From NCBI GenBank assembly GCA_007449985.2, contig VIIQ02000896.1, positions 62,001 through 126,000 of the forward strand: a stretch of DNA of 64,000 nucleotides, in the 5' to 3' direction. Below, one piece after another: positions 1 to 12,088 of the stretch. How positions within the stretch are numbered: the first letter of the stretch is position 1; each line of letters starts with the position of its first letter. Source of the DNA: Desmodesmus armatus (Eukaryota; Chlorophyta; Chlorophyceae; Sphaeropleales; Scenedesmaceae). The translations under genes were made by a program, and so were the position numbers. The notes under the pieces are model-generated. The model was not told where the DNA came from. It saw only the letters and a program-made list of their open reading frames with translations, and did not search any database.

Positions 1-553
1 ACATGCAGGAGGTTGATGCCGCAAGCGGGGCACCATGCAGCGCCCATCTGGGTCGGCCTATAAAGCTGATGCATAGGCAGGCAGGTAGTTCTACAAGTAC
101 TACTTTCTGCAGGGCGGGACCGGGCTGGAAATGAGGTGAGCTTTACATTTCTGTTCAGGTGCCTCTTCAGGTGCCTCTTCAACACGCTCATGAGACAGCG
201 CACCCGTAGGATACTAGGGTGCTTGTTCTTGGTGGGGTGCAATGGCTCTTTGCACACCATGTGTCAACAAACTGCAAGCAGGCTCCTTGTGGCTGCTGGT
301 GTGTATACACAGGGAGTGCATCCAGCCAATGCAACCATCCAAGAATGTGACATTCCGAAGTTGGGTATAAGCGCGTGGGGGCGCCCAGTACAAAACCGCA
401 TTGTGTTGTGGCAGCTGCCAAAGCTCTGGCCACAGGCTGCCCGCGCTGTTGCGCAAAGCAACAGTCATGGTGAGCTGCCCGAATAGCTGCTGAGCTGCGC
501 GTGCATGCTGATGCCGACATGCTGCGCCATGGAGTGGCAGCCACTGAAACTCA
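1..553 (-). other. Intron of the ACR11-like gene, with a dispersed repeat
   Basis: No coding exon is recognisable here on either strand. The stretch holds a roughly 50-base element at about 305-358 that recurs in an intron of the C2-domain gene at about 46525-46578. Several medium ORFs cross it, but none shows family resemblance or splice-compatible ends. Confidence 0.5.
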
Positions 554-1673
554 CGGGGTGGAAGTACAGCATGTTGTTGATGATTGTCATGCGGATCTCC
601 TCCAGGCGGCTGGACTTGAGGATCTTTTCACTGGTGGTGGCGTCAGTGACATACAGTGTGCTGGCCTTGCTGCCTGGCTTCAGTGCTGCCTTCCTGATGT
701 TCAGTCCCAGATTCTTCAAAGCAGTGATCTGCAGGACAAACAAGCAGGACGACGTGAGAGCGTCATCACCACCACCACCACTGTTCAATGCACTTCTGCA
801 AACCAGCTGCTGACTGGGCGCCAGAGACGCTTTCAGCAGGTAGGCTGCATTTAGACCCTCTGTGCCCTGCTCCGCCCCCCCCCCCCCCACACACACACAC
901 ACACGCAACACCTGAAATCCTTCCATGCAGGAATATGCCCCCAAAGTTGAACCAAGGCAACAATGATTGCCTGTCCACATACAACTGCCTAGGTGTAGCT
1001 GGCAGGCATGCTCTTTTTGAGAAGACAGCTGCGCTCTCCTGGTGCTGCTGTGCTGCGCCTATCGCTCTGTCCTGGCAAGCTGTGCTGCCGGCTGCTACGG
1101 CGCTGCACTGATGCCTACCGTATCCAGCAGCTCTCCCAGCTTGTCTCCAAACTCCACAGTCACCTGCAACACAGGCGAAGTTCCCAACACTGTCAGGTGC
1201 CCATGCAGCACAGAATATGTGTGCTGAGCCCCCAGCACAACGTACCACTGTGGCGAATGGATCGCTCAGGTTGTCAATCTTCACTGTTGGAACGGGGCCG
1301 CTGTTCTTTGTGGCATCTGCAGTGGCTGTTGCACCATTGTTGGTTGCCTGCAGCCTGCATGAGCACCAGAGCAGTCGGGAGTGGAAGTCAGCACACCAGT
1401 AGCTGAGGGGGTCCCACCCTCACTGCCAAGGACCCCTTCCTTACCTGTTCAGCTGCACACCCGACACCTGGGGTGTGATTTGCTGGTACCGAGACACTCT
1501 GCAGGCGACGTGAGTAGCAGTTAGGGACGCCACAGCCTGAGGCACTCTCGATCTGGGGGAACGTGCCCAACCTACCGAGGAGCGCCCACGACGCAGGATG
1601 GGCGAGCCACTGGTGTCACATTGGCTCTACAGCTGCTCAGCCCGCTAACAGCTTTCTGCAAGAGTGCTGCCAT
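1..1673 (-). CDS. ACR11: ACR11-like chloroplast ACT-domain protein (partial, 3' end outside window)
   Basis: Plant ACR11 proteins are plastid ACT-domain regulators tied to glutamine synthetase and nitrogen metabolism. Exons seen, in order of translation: 1576-1673, 1445-1496, 1246-1347, 1119-1163, 555-728; all junctions keep frame (about 157 residues). The start at 1673 opens a Ser/Arg/Ala-rich presequence (MAALLQKAVSGLSS...) typical of a chloroplast transit peptide. Residues about 70-157 form one ACT domain: motifs PTVKIDNLSDPFATVV, GDKLGELLDT, ITALKNLGLNI and RLEEIRMTIINNML match the first ACT domain of plant ACR11 closely. The last visible exon ends with a GTGAGT donor at 553-554. Plant ACR11 has a second ACT domain, which I could not find in bases 1-553, so that stretch is taken as intron and the rest of the gene lies beyond the window. 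The exon 1/2 junction depends on a CAGAG acceptor and is the least certain. Confidence 0.85.
875..904. repeat. C-tract followed by (CA)n microsatellite
   Basis: A run of 14 C bases (875-888) passes directly into about eight CA units. It lies in the long intron between the ACT exons 1119-1163 and 555-728. Confidence 0.9.
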
Positions 1674-2058
1674 GCTGTCTCAGCCGAGTTTCGTGGACAC
1701 GTTTTGTGATGGAGGCACTGTTTGATTCCGCCGCAGAACACAATATCATTAGTCCTGACGACATACAGGCACTTGAAAGTCGCCACAAACCCTAATCGCA
1801 TGGTCACTGGTGTGGAGTCATTTTTGCCAGGTTGAGTGAGTGTTTCATTCACCTTCTGGGCCTTACCTCCGCTTGTTTCAGCGGTGCCTGGTGAAGCATA
1901 ACAACTTGAACGCTGCCCCCCACACCCCACCCCACTTGTGTTGTGGTGGTGGGGGGGGGGGGGGGGGGGCAGCACCCCCCCCCCCCCCCTCCCTGATCCC
2001 CCCTGCTGCGGCGATCAGACACCGCAGGGTGTCCTCAACAGCAAGCCAACTGATACAA
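1674..2058. other. Intergenic: ACR11-like promoter and DRG2 3' flank
   Basis: The two genes run in the same direction (minus). This 385-base gap must hold the DRG2 3' UTR and the ACR11-like promoter. The only striking content is the G/C hairpin at 1951-1989. Confidence 0.6.
1951..1989. repeat. G19 / C15 inverted homopolymer hairpin
   Basis: Nineteen consecutive G (1951-1969), a five-base spacer CAGCA, then fifteen C (1975-1989). The two arms are perfectly complementary, so either strand could fold as a pure G:C hairpin. The G run could also form a quadruplex. It is about 70 bases past the DRG2 stop codon and 280 bases upstream of the ACR11-like start. Confidence 0.9.
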
Positions 2059-5000
2059 TCACGTCTTCAGTGCTGCCTTCTTCTCACGGTCTGCAATGCG
2101 CAGGGGCTTGTCAGAGGTGGTCTTGAACCGCCCACGGCCGTCCTCAGCCTTGATCTTGCTCTTCACAATCTGCGGCAACACCAGGACAGCTCAGGCATCA
2201 TAAAACACAAGGCGCTGCCAGAGACGCTTGCCAGAGCACCACCTGCCCACCAGCCGCAGCCGATCAGCGCGCCAACCGCAGCAACACTGGTGGTTACGGC
2301 AGCCGCCAACTCGATGGCGTGCATGAACACTAGTCCTGCCTGTCAGAGCCACAGGCTGCGGCACAGCTGACACCCTACTGCACATGAACTGCCGATATAG
2401 TGAATGGCTGGCATGAGCTCTTGAGTATCAAAGCTACAGGTGTAACTTTGATTTCCATTTGAAAATTTTGAATATCGGTGACCCACCTGCACCACGTCCT
2501 CATCTGCCAGCTGGTGTGTGAGGCCCACCCGCTGCGGCGAGTGCTTGGCGCTCACCCCCCACACCAGCGCATACTTGAACTCCTTGGTCAGGTGGTGGTG
2601 GATCTGCTTGCACATCGCCTCCATGGTGGTGCCACCTCTGCGCCACAGGACATGACAAGGGATGCACACTGACGTCACACTGTCGCACTTGGATGGGCAA
2701 TGATGATGTTGCGCACAGGGGACAACGGTGTGATAGGGGACAAAGTCATGTCGCACACTGTAAGGCAGAGTGTGGCAAAGACCTTTGTGTTTGCGTACTT
2801 TGCATCAGAAAAAGTAATACCTGAACACGTCGCCTCCACACCTGGGGCACCGCCGCCCAGGCTGTGCCAGCTACAGGTGCGTTGGGTATCAACCCCACCC
2901 CCAACTTTCTGTGGCCCTCCCGCCACACTGTCTTGGTGCTGGCTGGCGAGCAGACTCGAGAGCTGAGCAGCCATAGTGCAAGCAGGCCACGCCATATGTC
3001 ATTCTCACGACACACGGTGTAGCAGCAATGGCAGCACCATGCCATTGCGGCGGTGTGCTGGGATGCACACATGAGGGTTGCTGGCATATCAAGCAGCCCA
3101 CGCTCCACCTCCCCACCTGTCTTGCGTGCACACCACTGGCTCCGTGAAGTCTGGTTTGTGGCCGACCTTCTTGGTGTACACACGCACCTGTGCACACCAA
3201 CACACAACGTCGTTATCTCACTCTAACGACGGCTTTGATGCAGGGATCGCCCTGGTTATCCGTGCTAGCGCCAATGCTTGACTATCCTTGTCGGATGATT
3301 GCTAGCCAGCATGCATGTGCACGCATGCAGTCTCTCTGTCGACACATGGCATGTTCCCATACAAACTCAAAAGTACATGCCCACCAGTCCAAATGCAGGA
3401 TGGTCTGCACTGCAATGCCACAGCATGCACATGTATGTCTTCCGGTGAGACTCGCCCAGGCTCACAGCATCCCCACACGGGAGCTAGAGAGGGGCGCAAA
3501 GGCACGGCCTACACGTGCTGTTGCAGTGCATGTTTGTGTTTGTGACTTGGGTAGTCACAAATGCAACCGGGGCTGCTGCCTGTCCCCTCCCCTCACCAGC
3601 GCCATCATCTCCCAGATGCGCTCCAGCAGGCCGTCCAAGTTGAGATGGAGGGAGCAGCTGATGGGGATGCTGTTAGACCGGTTGCCTATCTCCTCAACCT
3701 CCTCCATGCTGCACATGTCAACCTGGAGCACACCAGCAAGCACACGACAGAGCACACAAGCAAGCATTGCACCTGGCTGTCAACACGTAGATTGAAACAT
3801 GGGTACAGGCTGGAACACCCAGTCGGGCGCCTCAGCAAATCAAGCGTGGTGCATGCGAGGGTGGTCTTTCTGTTGCAGCTAGAGCTAAAAGCCTGTGGCC
3901 CCGCCTACTTGCCGCTGCACAAAGCAAAAATGCACCTGACAGCAGGCTGGCAGCCGAGCACATGCTAGCTGGCGATTGGGGTGCCCTGGGACCTGTGAGC
4001 GATGAACACAGGGCTTGCGGCAATTACTTGCAAGCCACTACCCAAAGGGAGGCATCAACCACGGGACACACCTCCCTGTACAGAACAGCACATAGCAGGC
4101 TGAGCTAGATGCCTGCTGCCTCCAAGCGTGGCGATGATGTGATGAAACAGTACTGTGTGATGAAACACACCTGATGGTTGTAACTCATGTGTTTAACACC
4201 CGCAGTCTGCCAGGCCTGCCTACCTTGTTGTACACGTAGAGGCACTTGACGTAGCGCCTGTTGCCCTCAATCATATCAATGAGGTCGTCCACAGTGCTGT
4301 CCTCCTTGAACAGAAGCTGCAGCACAAACAAGAGCACCACCACAAGGAACAGTGCTTGATCGGCTGCAGCCGCAACACCTCATGTTGAAACACCTCAACA
4401 ACTCGCACTCAAGGGGTAACACACTCATGCGGACCCTTGCTTTGCAGCACACCTGCCGACCCCAGCAGCATGCGGGCCGACAGGCTGAAGAGGACAGCAG
4501 ACACCATGTGTACCCTGTGCAGGGCAGCATGCAAGTACCACAGCACTTGCGCTAAGGTCCTGTGGTGTTTTCTGCCGTGTGTACACCCACCGTTGGTGTG
4601 TGACACTCCAGACACCCCCCCCCCCGCGCGCAGTACAATCGATCCTCCTCTCCTCCCCACCCCCCCCCCTGATAGACCCATTGAAATGCGATGCTGCAAC
4701 AATCAAACCACATCCAGCCCCCGTCCCTGCTGAGCCCTGCATGTCTTTTCACCAATGGCGGGGACGCGTCAGCGTAAAGAAAGACACAGCTGCCAAGGCG
4801 GCACAACCGCACCTCGCAGTTGTGGATTTTGTACTCCTGCAGGATACGCTGTATCAACTTGTCATCCATCTTTGTCAGCTGCAGCGTGCTGTTGATGGAC
4901 ACACCCCCTGTCTTCTTCTTCTTGAAGTAGATGTTTGGGGGCGACCTGCACACAGCACACAGCACACAGCACCACAGGCACCCTCAGCAGCATCACAATG

Positions 5001-7299
5001 TTACTGTATGTACATGCTCTATGCAACTCATGTAATCAACAGCACCACAGGCACCCTCAGCAACGCAACAGCGCAGCTTCTACACCACCACCCATACAGC
5101 TGCTGATCTCTCGGCAGTGTCAACGCATAACAGTGCACCACTCCTCCATACATCTTCATACACAAGGGAACACCCTGGCTTTCCAAAAGTACGCCATTGT
5201 TTGACTATCCTTGTGGGACAGATTCTAGTCAGCATGCATGAGTACGCATGCATTCCCCTGCTGACACACTCCCATCACCCAGCTGTCCGGGTTCTGGAGT
5301 CTCACTGCATAGCCACAGCTGGGCCATGCTTGTTCAACAAGCTCAAGTTGAGCCGCATGCCAACTGAAACCTCGACACCCAGCCGTCTCTACTCCTGGCG
5401 TCACACTGTCCAGCCACGGCCGCCCAGTGCTTACTTGTTGAGCCGCATGCCGACTGCCTCCAGCTCCCTGGTGAGGATCTCCTTGTGGAACCAGGGCTTG
5501 GTGGCATCCAGCACCATCAGCAGCAGGTCAGCGGACTTGCACACCGCAATGACCTGGCACAAACACACGGCACACCACGCTGTGAGAGCCACGTGACTGT
5601 GTTCACTAGATGCAGCGTAGCAAACGCCTCCACCAAAGACGACTGAAGGTGTTTGTGTTGAACACATGGCGGCACTGTACTCTGACTGTTCACAGCTGGG
5701 GGGCTGCATCAATGAAACATGGTAGTTGCACCACAGCCATGCAACAGCCCAGCAGCCACCAGCACTCAGCCATAACGCAACCCCGCCGCACCTGCCGTCC
5801 CCTACCCTTGCCCTGTGCAGCACCCTCAATGATACCAGGCAGATCCAATAGCTGGATCTTGGCATCGTTGTAGTGGATGACACCAGGGATGCATGTCAGG
5901 GTGGTGAACTCATATGCAGCTGCCTCAGAGTTAGTGCCGGTGAGCTCAGTCAACAGGGAAGACTTGCCCACGGAAGGGAAGCCTGCAGGGACAGCAGAAA
6001 AACCCGGTGTGTCGAAAGAGGGAATACTTGGAGACATGCAAGCTCACTACGGCTGTCCTTGTGTGTGGTGATGATGTCTGCGACGGCCGCCGTCGGGACC
6101 CCTCAGAAATGGCTGATGAATGGCTGTGAGCCTAGGTGGCAGGGCCAGCCAGCAATGCCGAGGCAAGATGTGGCCGGCTGAAGGCAGTAGGGGAAAGGGC
6201 AGCACGGGGAGGCATGCAAGAGGCTAGGGAAACTGCCCCTTGGCCACAGCCAGCAGAGAGCAAAATGCGGGTGGAGCAATTTGTGGGATGCACAATGTGC
6301 CAAGAGATATCATCGTGCACAAGTGGTGCAGCTGCTCAGCAATGTGCCCCATGCACTTACCAATGAGTGCCACACGGCCATCACCATACTTCTGCACATC
6401 GAAGCCTTCCCCAGGTCCCCCTGCAGCCAACACAACAAGTGCACTGAGGAGGATCCGTCCACTGCTACCCCAAGCACTCTTTGAATTGCTTCGTGGCCCA
6501 AGAGACACCTGCATGTGCATCCTTGTGCTTCAGCATGCTCGCTGCTGGCCTGCGCGCCAACATCAGCCCCTGATGCACCCCGCCCCGGTAGCTGCTGTTT
6601 TGCTTTTCTGTGCACTCCGTCAAGCTGCTGTCAGTGCTGGCAGGGCTTTGCGCAGGAGCAATGCACCACCAGCCTGACTGAGTTTGATTGAATGCTGAAT
6701 GCCAGGCCTGCTGTCCTGCTTGATCAAGCTGTTGGGGCCGCCTGCTGCCGCTGCTGGTGCTGTGCTGGTTGTGCTGTTGGTGGGGCTGCTCCTGCTCCTG
6801 CTGCTGCTGCTGCTCCTGCTCCTGCTGGTGCTCCTGCTGCTGTTGCGGCGGCGGCGGCAACTACATTGTCCTGCATCCTCCCTGCCCACCTTTGATGCTG
6901 GTGCCTGCAGCTCTGTGCGCAGCTTGGCCAGTTTTGCCTTGAGCTGACCCAAATGGTACTCAGTGGCCTGCCAGGACGACAGTGTGAGAAACAAGTGCTT
7001 GACAAGAGGATGTGAAGTTGGCAGCGCATCAGTTGCTGGTGCGCAGGAACTGAGACATGGAGCTTGGACACAAGCCGAGAAGTTGGCAACTGTGCTGGTG
7101 GCTGGTTGTGGCTGCAGTCTGATACTAACCTTGTTTTTCTGGGTCCTGGCCATTTCGGCCTCAATCTCCGAAATCCTGCATGAACACCAGACAAGGGCCA
7201 GGGACGGGCGTGAGCAAGGGGTGAGCATTTTGGGTCCTTTCAGGGGCTGAGGCCTTGCCTGCAGCAGCTGCAACAGGCTCACTTTTCTAGGATCCCCAT
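2059..7299 (-). CDS. DRG2: DRG2-type developmentally regulated GTP-binding protein
   Basis: A conserved cytosolic translation-associated GTPase of the Obg/DRG class. Exons: 7283-7299, 7130-7175, 6865-6967, 6361-6420, 5792-5982, 5435-5553, 4813-4945, 4224-4316, 3597-3722, 3117-3187, 2487-2637, 2059-2169; predicted length 406 aa. The tiny first exon encodes MGILEK, the canonical DRG2 start. Next come [13 protein letters not shown] and [17 protein letters not shown] (N-terminal helices), G1 GFPSVGKS (about 76-83), [13 protein letters not shown]3 [19 protein letters not shown]4 NKVD (253-256), and a C-terminal TGS domain with [10 protein letters not shown] and [21 protein letters not shown] and the FKKKKTGG motif favour DRG2 over DRG1. 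The exon 3/4 junction is uncertain: frame requires a donor about 25 bases past the obvious one, adding a short loop before GEGFDV. The gene shares a divergent promoter with the coiled-coil gene. Confidence 0.93.
3250..3350 (+). repeat. Dispersed intronic repeat, copy A
   Basis: About 100 bases in a DRG2 intron, centred on TTGACTATCCTTGT followed by a CAGCATGCATG...ACGCATGCA core. A second, diverged copy in the same orientation lies in another DRG2 intron at about 5170-5272. No coding capacity is visible. Confidence 0.65.
4614..4673. repeat. C-rich tracts in DRG2 intron
   Basis: Two runs of about ten C bases, near 4615 and 4662, flank a pyrimidine-rich stretch in the intron between the DRG2 exons 4813-4945 and 4224-4316. 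Read on the coding strand these are G-runs. Confidence 0.7.
5170..5272 (+). repeat. Dispersed intronic repeat, copy B
   Basis: Second copy of the element at 3250-3350, in the intron just upstream of the DRG2 exon 4813-4945. It shares CCCTGG, CGCCA, TTGACTATCCTTGT, CAGCATGCATG and ACGCATGCA in the same order, with short indels between them. Confidence 0.65.
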
Positions 7300-7757
7300 C
7301 CTGATCCGTGTTCACAGAAGCTGCGGAGTTGGTGTGAATGAAAGGGGCTTGCTGCTCAAGAAGATCACTGCTTGCAGTTGCACTGCTGCTGCTGCTGCCA
7401 CCGCGTACAAGGAAACGTCTGCAAAGCGTCAGGTGACTACACCACGGCACATCTGCATTGTAAGACAGCATTGCGCTGCAAAGCATGGTGCTCCTGTGGG
7501 TCCAACTGCCATGACTAAGAGCTGCTTTCAAACTATACTGACAGGCTTTTGGGTACCCTTTCTGAGGTAGACGTTGCACCTGGGATATGGTCTTCCCACA
7601 TGTGACCTGCAGCACAGGAGAACAAAGTGTCTCGCTCGCCACAGCAGCACTGCTGTCACATAAACCTGTCAAGCAGCAGATGTGAGCTCTGCTTGTCATC
7701 ACACATCAGCACTCTGGGCACTCCACATCATCACTGTATCAAACTTCACAATCACAC
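7300..7757. promoter_or_regulatory. Divergent promoter between DRG2 and the coiled-coil gene
   Basis: The two start codons face away from each other across 458 bases, so both promoters and 5' UTRs must fit here. I see no convincing TATA box or repeated operator-like motif. Confidence 0.5.
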
Positions 7758-10700
7758 ATGGCTTCAGAGAGCCGTGAGGGCCTGAAGGCCAAGCGTCACG
7801 CTCTGTACTGCAGCATTGCTGATGCGCTGCAGCATTCAGGGGAAGCAAGCCCAGCCGTACTAGACAGGCTTCAGGCAGTCCTGGAGGCCGAGGCTTGCCT
7901 GAGCTGCGTAGATGGTGACGCAGAGTCTCTTGTTCAGACGTCTGGTAGTGATGGCTGTGAGGCAACGACAGACAGCTACAGGATTGGTGCATCTGCTGCA
8001 AAGACACGTTCAGCAGTGGGGCGTCACATGCCAAGCCTATCCAACTGCATCACCAACACATCGGCACCAGGTCCAGCAGTGTCAGCCTTGCAACAGCTGA
8101 AGGAGGAGCTGGCGCAGCGTGTGCACCAGAGTGTGACACAGCAGCAGCAGCAGCCACAGCACAAACCCAGGCAAAGCAAGGTATCTGTCATTATGACCGA
8201 TGCTTACAGTGGCTCCGATGGATTGGCATCTCTGAGTTACAGGAATTATTTCACGAGGGCCTCCGCTGGTGGAGTATCGCCCTGCATACTGTCCAGGTGA
8301 CAATCCTGTCACAGTGTGCACTCTGGAACAAAGATGACCCTGTCGGTGTGTGCTTCATCTGCCTTCCTGCTGCTTGCTGCTGTGTCAAACAGGTCATGAG
8401 CTGCAGTACCCTGCTGGCAGATTTGCGTGCAGCGCAAAAGGACAAGGCATGCCTGACAGAGCAGTTGGAAGCCGCACATGCCAAGGCAGCACGTCAGAAG
8501 AAGCAGTTTGAACAGGAGGTGAGGCGATCCTGCATCACATGCTCTGCACTGACATGCTTTGTACTTCAGCAATGCGCAGCACAAGCGTTGAGCAAGTGCT
8601 TGCCTCCTGTTTGAACAGTGTCAACGTCACCATCACGACAGTGTGGCCAGCAGGGTCATGTGTCAAAGGTAACAGCCGGTCAACGAGGACGTCACATAGG
8701 GAACACAAATTAGTTGAAACACCTTGTAAGGTCCTGAGGACACACATGAGCACACGAATGTGCACCGTTTTTGCTGCTTTTTGCAGGTGCGGGAGTACAG
8801 AAAGGCAGCTGAACAGGCAGCACACCTGGCTCAAGCAGCCCAGAGCCGCCTGTTGCTAGCTGAGCAGCAACTTGTAGCCCACACGCAGGAAGACTCCATG
8901 TGGCACACGCAGCAACTTGCCGAACAGGCAAAGTGCACAGTCAAGCTTGGGGCAGAGCTGCGCCAGCTCAAACAGCAGATGATGCAGGTACACTTGAGTG
9001 TTGTGCAGCCACTGCTGCGCTGGCAGCACGAGCAGCAACAGCCGCAGGCTACAGCCAGCACAAGCAGCAGCCACGGCAGCAGCAGGAAGCACTCCCACAA
9101 GCAGTGGCAGCCTCCTGCTGCTCTCACGCCAGCTGTGGCGGAGAGTGCAGCTGCTGCCGTTGAACAGCTGCTGCTGCAGCAGCAAGCGCAGCAGGAGCGA
9201 GCGCAGGAGCTTCGGTCCTCACAAGCAGCGCTTGTTGAGCAAAGCTGCCAGCACCTGCAGCAGCTGCAGGACAAGGTGTCAGGCCTTGAGTTAGAGCTGC
9301 AGGAAACAGCGACTGCACTGGATGCTGTCAAGCAGGATGCCAGCACAGCCCGCCTGCGTGCTGAGCGGCTGCAGCAGCAGCTAGATGCCAGCAACATGCA
9401 GCATGACACTGCGGAGCAGCTGCACGAAGATGCTAAGCAGCTGCAGCAGCAACAGCAGCAGGAGTTGCAGCAGCAGGTCAACACGCTGGTTGCACAGCTG
9501 GCCTGTGCACAGGGTGAAGCTGCAGCAGCACACCGTCAAGTGGGTCTCCTGCAAGAAGAGCAGCAGCAGGCAGCAGCAGAGGTTGTGGCGCAGCTACGAC
9601 AGTCTGCAGATTGCAGGTGAGTTGATGGGGTGGTGCTGGGTAGCTTTGGGGATAAGAGCTGCTGCTGCAGCATATGCTTCAAGCTTGCATGGCAGGAAGC
9701 CATCAGCATAGCCCAGTGGAACAACACACTGTCTGTTTCAGCTGCTGTTGCATTGAGCGCAGCATGTGCTTGAGGAGACGCTCTGATTTTAACACACACA
9801 GCATGTGGTGCTGTCACATGACAACAGTATGGCACTGTTGAGCAGGGATGCACTCACGCTGAGCATGTGCTTTGCATTGTCTTTGCGATGCCTGGTGCCT
9901 CCGGCCGGTCTCCCATTTCCTGTTCAGGCGGTCTCATGACGCTGCTGCTGCCACTGAGGCGGAGCTGCGGCTGCAGCACATGCAGGACCTGGAAGCAGAA
10001 CGGAAGCAGGCGCAGCAAGCAGCAGAGGCAGCCCAGCAGGCCTGGCATGAGCAGCGTGCAGCCCTTGAGAAGCAGCACCTGCAGGCCCTGCTGAGGTCGA
10101 AGCAGGTGCAGGAGCAAGAGCGGCAGCAGTGGCAGAAAGAGCGGGATAGGTTGGTGCAGCAGCTGACTGCTCAGTTTACTGCCATGGAGGTGCAGGTAAG
10201 AGCTGCCTTCACTTTCATCGGGCTCAGCATGTGCGGCAGTATGCTTGATGCACCCTGAGCTGGCCATGGCTACACCATGACCCTACTTGCCCTCCTTGTT
10301 TCCCAGCAAGGACGCAAATGAGATTGCTCAACAGGTGCCCCCTTGTGAATGCGGCAGACGCAGCACAGCACTGCTCAATCTGGGGTTGAACAGCATGTAG
10401 CATTGAATGCCTTGGAATGGGGTGTGTGTTCTTGCGAACAGGTGCATCAGAAGACAAAGGAGCAGCTGCAGGAGCTGCAGCAGCAGGTGCAACAGCTGCA
10501 GCATGAACGAGACACACTGCTGCAACAGCTAGGCAGCGGTCAGGGCCATATCCAGCAGCACCTGCTCAGCAGCAGCTGGCAGGCCAACAGCAGTGCGGTT
10601 GGACCTGACCGTCAGCACAGTGCTGCACTGGCTGGTGCCAGCACACCTGCATTTGCGATGCAGTTCAGCCGTGCTTTGCAGACTGCAGATGCAGACAGGA

Positions 10701-11283
10701 GTGTGGCTGTCAGGCGTGCGATGGAGGCCGAGCAGGCTGCTGCTGAGTTGCGGCAGCAGATGAGGCAGCAGGAGCAGGAGCTTGACCATTTGCGCAGGTA
10801 CGGACAAGGCAGCGTGTGCACAGAGGTCTGACCCAGTAGATATGGCTATACTGTTCTGTAGTTCATGACGCGGCTGCAAAGTGAATCCTTGCAATCAATT
10901 GCAAACAGTAAGATGTTCCAGATCAACATATTATCTGTGCATGTTGTTTACCGCCTGCTGTGTGGTCACCCTGCAGGGCGCTTGAGGAGCTGCGCAGCGC
11001 TGCTGCAGCGGCCAACAACGCAGCGGCCGAAGCAGAGGCAAGCGCAGCTTCAGCGGCTGACGCGCTGCAGGAGCAGGTGCTGCAGGCCAGGCAGCTGCAG
11101 AGGCGGCTAGATGAGGCTGATGCACGGCACCAGGTCGAGCTGATGGCTCTCAGGCGCTCCACGAGCGAACAAATTGCAGTGGTACAGGCTGACGCACGGT
11201 CGGAGCTGGAAACTGCACAAACCAGGCTGCAGCTACTGCGGCTGAAGCAGCAGAAGATGATGCAAGCGTGCATGCACGCTTGA
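7758..11283 (+). CDS. Long coiled-coil protein, function unknown
   Basis: Exons 7758-8180, 8393-8518, 8787-9616, 9928-10195, 10442-10797 and 10977-11283 join in frame to about 769 aa. After an N-terminal stretch of about 140 residues (MASESREGLKAKRHALYC...) the protein is almost entirely heptad-rich and made of Gln, Ala, Glu, Leu, Lys and Arg, with repeated AEQ, LQQQ and ELRQL patterns. Breaks at about 245-275 (Gln/Ser/His-rich) and about 570-610 (Ser/Ala-rich) divide it into several coiled-coil rods. No catalytic motif, membrane segment or targeting peptide is visible. The composition resembles centrosomal, basal-body or golgin-type scaffold proteins, but composition alone cannot assign a role. 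TGTAA at 11336-11340 is a likely poly(A) signal. Confidence 0.8.
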
Positions 11284-12088
11284 GTACACACTTGGGAGGT
11301 TCTTGGATGGACCTGGCGTGCTGAGGTGTACATACTGTAAGAACTCCTGTCCATGACAGACAGGGCATGCCTGTGCAGTTCCTTGGCACTTGATGGGTGG
11401 TGGGCTGCATGCCCCTGATGCCATACTATGATAGCCAACACAGAGTACTGTATGCACATCTCTTCGTGATCGTGAACTCCCAACCACAATCAGATGCTAC
11501 CCCAGTAGCAGGTAACAGGCTCCTGAGGGGAGGAGTGCTCCTCCCCTAGTGAGCAGCGAAAACACAATCTGAGGCAGCTCAGGGGGCCCCCCCTGACTGG
11601 CAGTCACTGAGGTCTGGCGTGCCCTGCAGGAAGGCAGTGGAGAACATAGTGGAAGGAGGGGGGACAAAAGATCGCTATTGCTGTGCGCTACCCTGCTGTT
11701 AACAGTTTGCACGACAGCTGAGTCAAACACGTGCTGTTCAGTCACCACCCTCTTTGGCTGGCTTTCTTTCAGGCGCATTGCATAGGGCTTGGGGAGTTTT
11801 GCTGTTTCATCTTCAGCAGCAGCCAAGCAGGTCATCCCAGACGCGTTCCACGCGCGTTGCTTGGACCAGCTGGGCCGATCTACTCAACCTACCCTTCAGG
11901 TGTGTCAAGGACTGAGGAAAAACCGTATGTGAGGCTTGTGTGATCTTGTTTCTCGTGTCAGAAGCCCTCCCGGCACGAACAGTGACAATGATCTGTCGAC
12001 GGTAACTCCCTCATTAGACCAGTGCTGCCCAGTTGCTGAGTCGCACAACCTTACGGACCCCTTTTACTTTGTACATGTGCGCTTAGGG
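11284..12088 (+). other. Intergenic: coiled-coil 3' UTR and phosphatase promoter
   Basis: An 805-base gap between two plus-strand genes. The first part is likely 3' UTR, up to the TGTAA at 11336. ORFs at 11497-11835 (minus) and 11731-11943 (plus) show no family resemblance and are not supported as genes. Confidence 0.5.
11336..11340 (+). terminator. TGTAA poly(A) signal of the coiled-coil gene
   Basis: TGTAA is the usual green-algal polyadenylation signal; it lies 53 bases past the TGA stop. Confidence 0.5.

Noticed and set aside
8831..9484. 217-aa minus-strand Cys/Ser-rich ORF inside the coiled-coil gene
   Set aside because: A shadow of CAG/GCA-rich coding sequence; the plus strand is the supported frame with phased introns.
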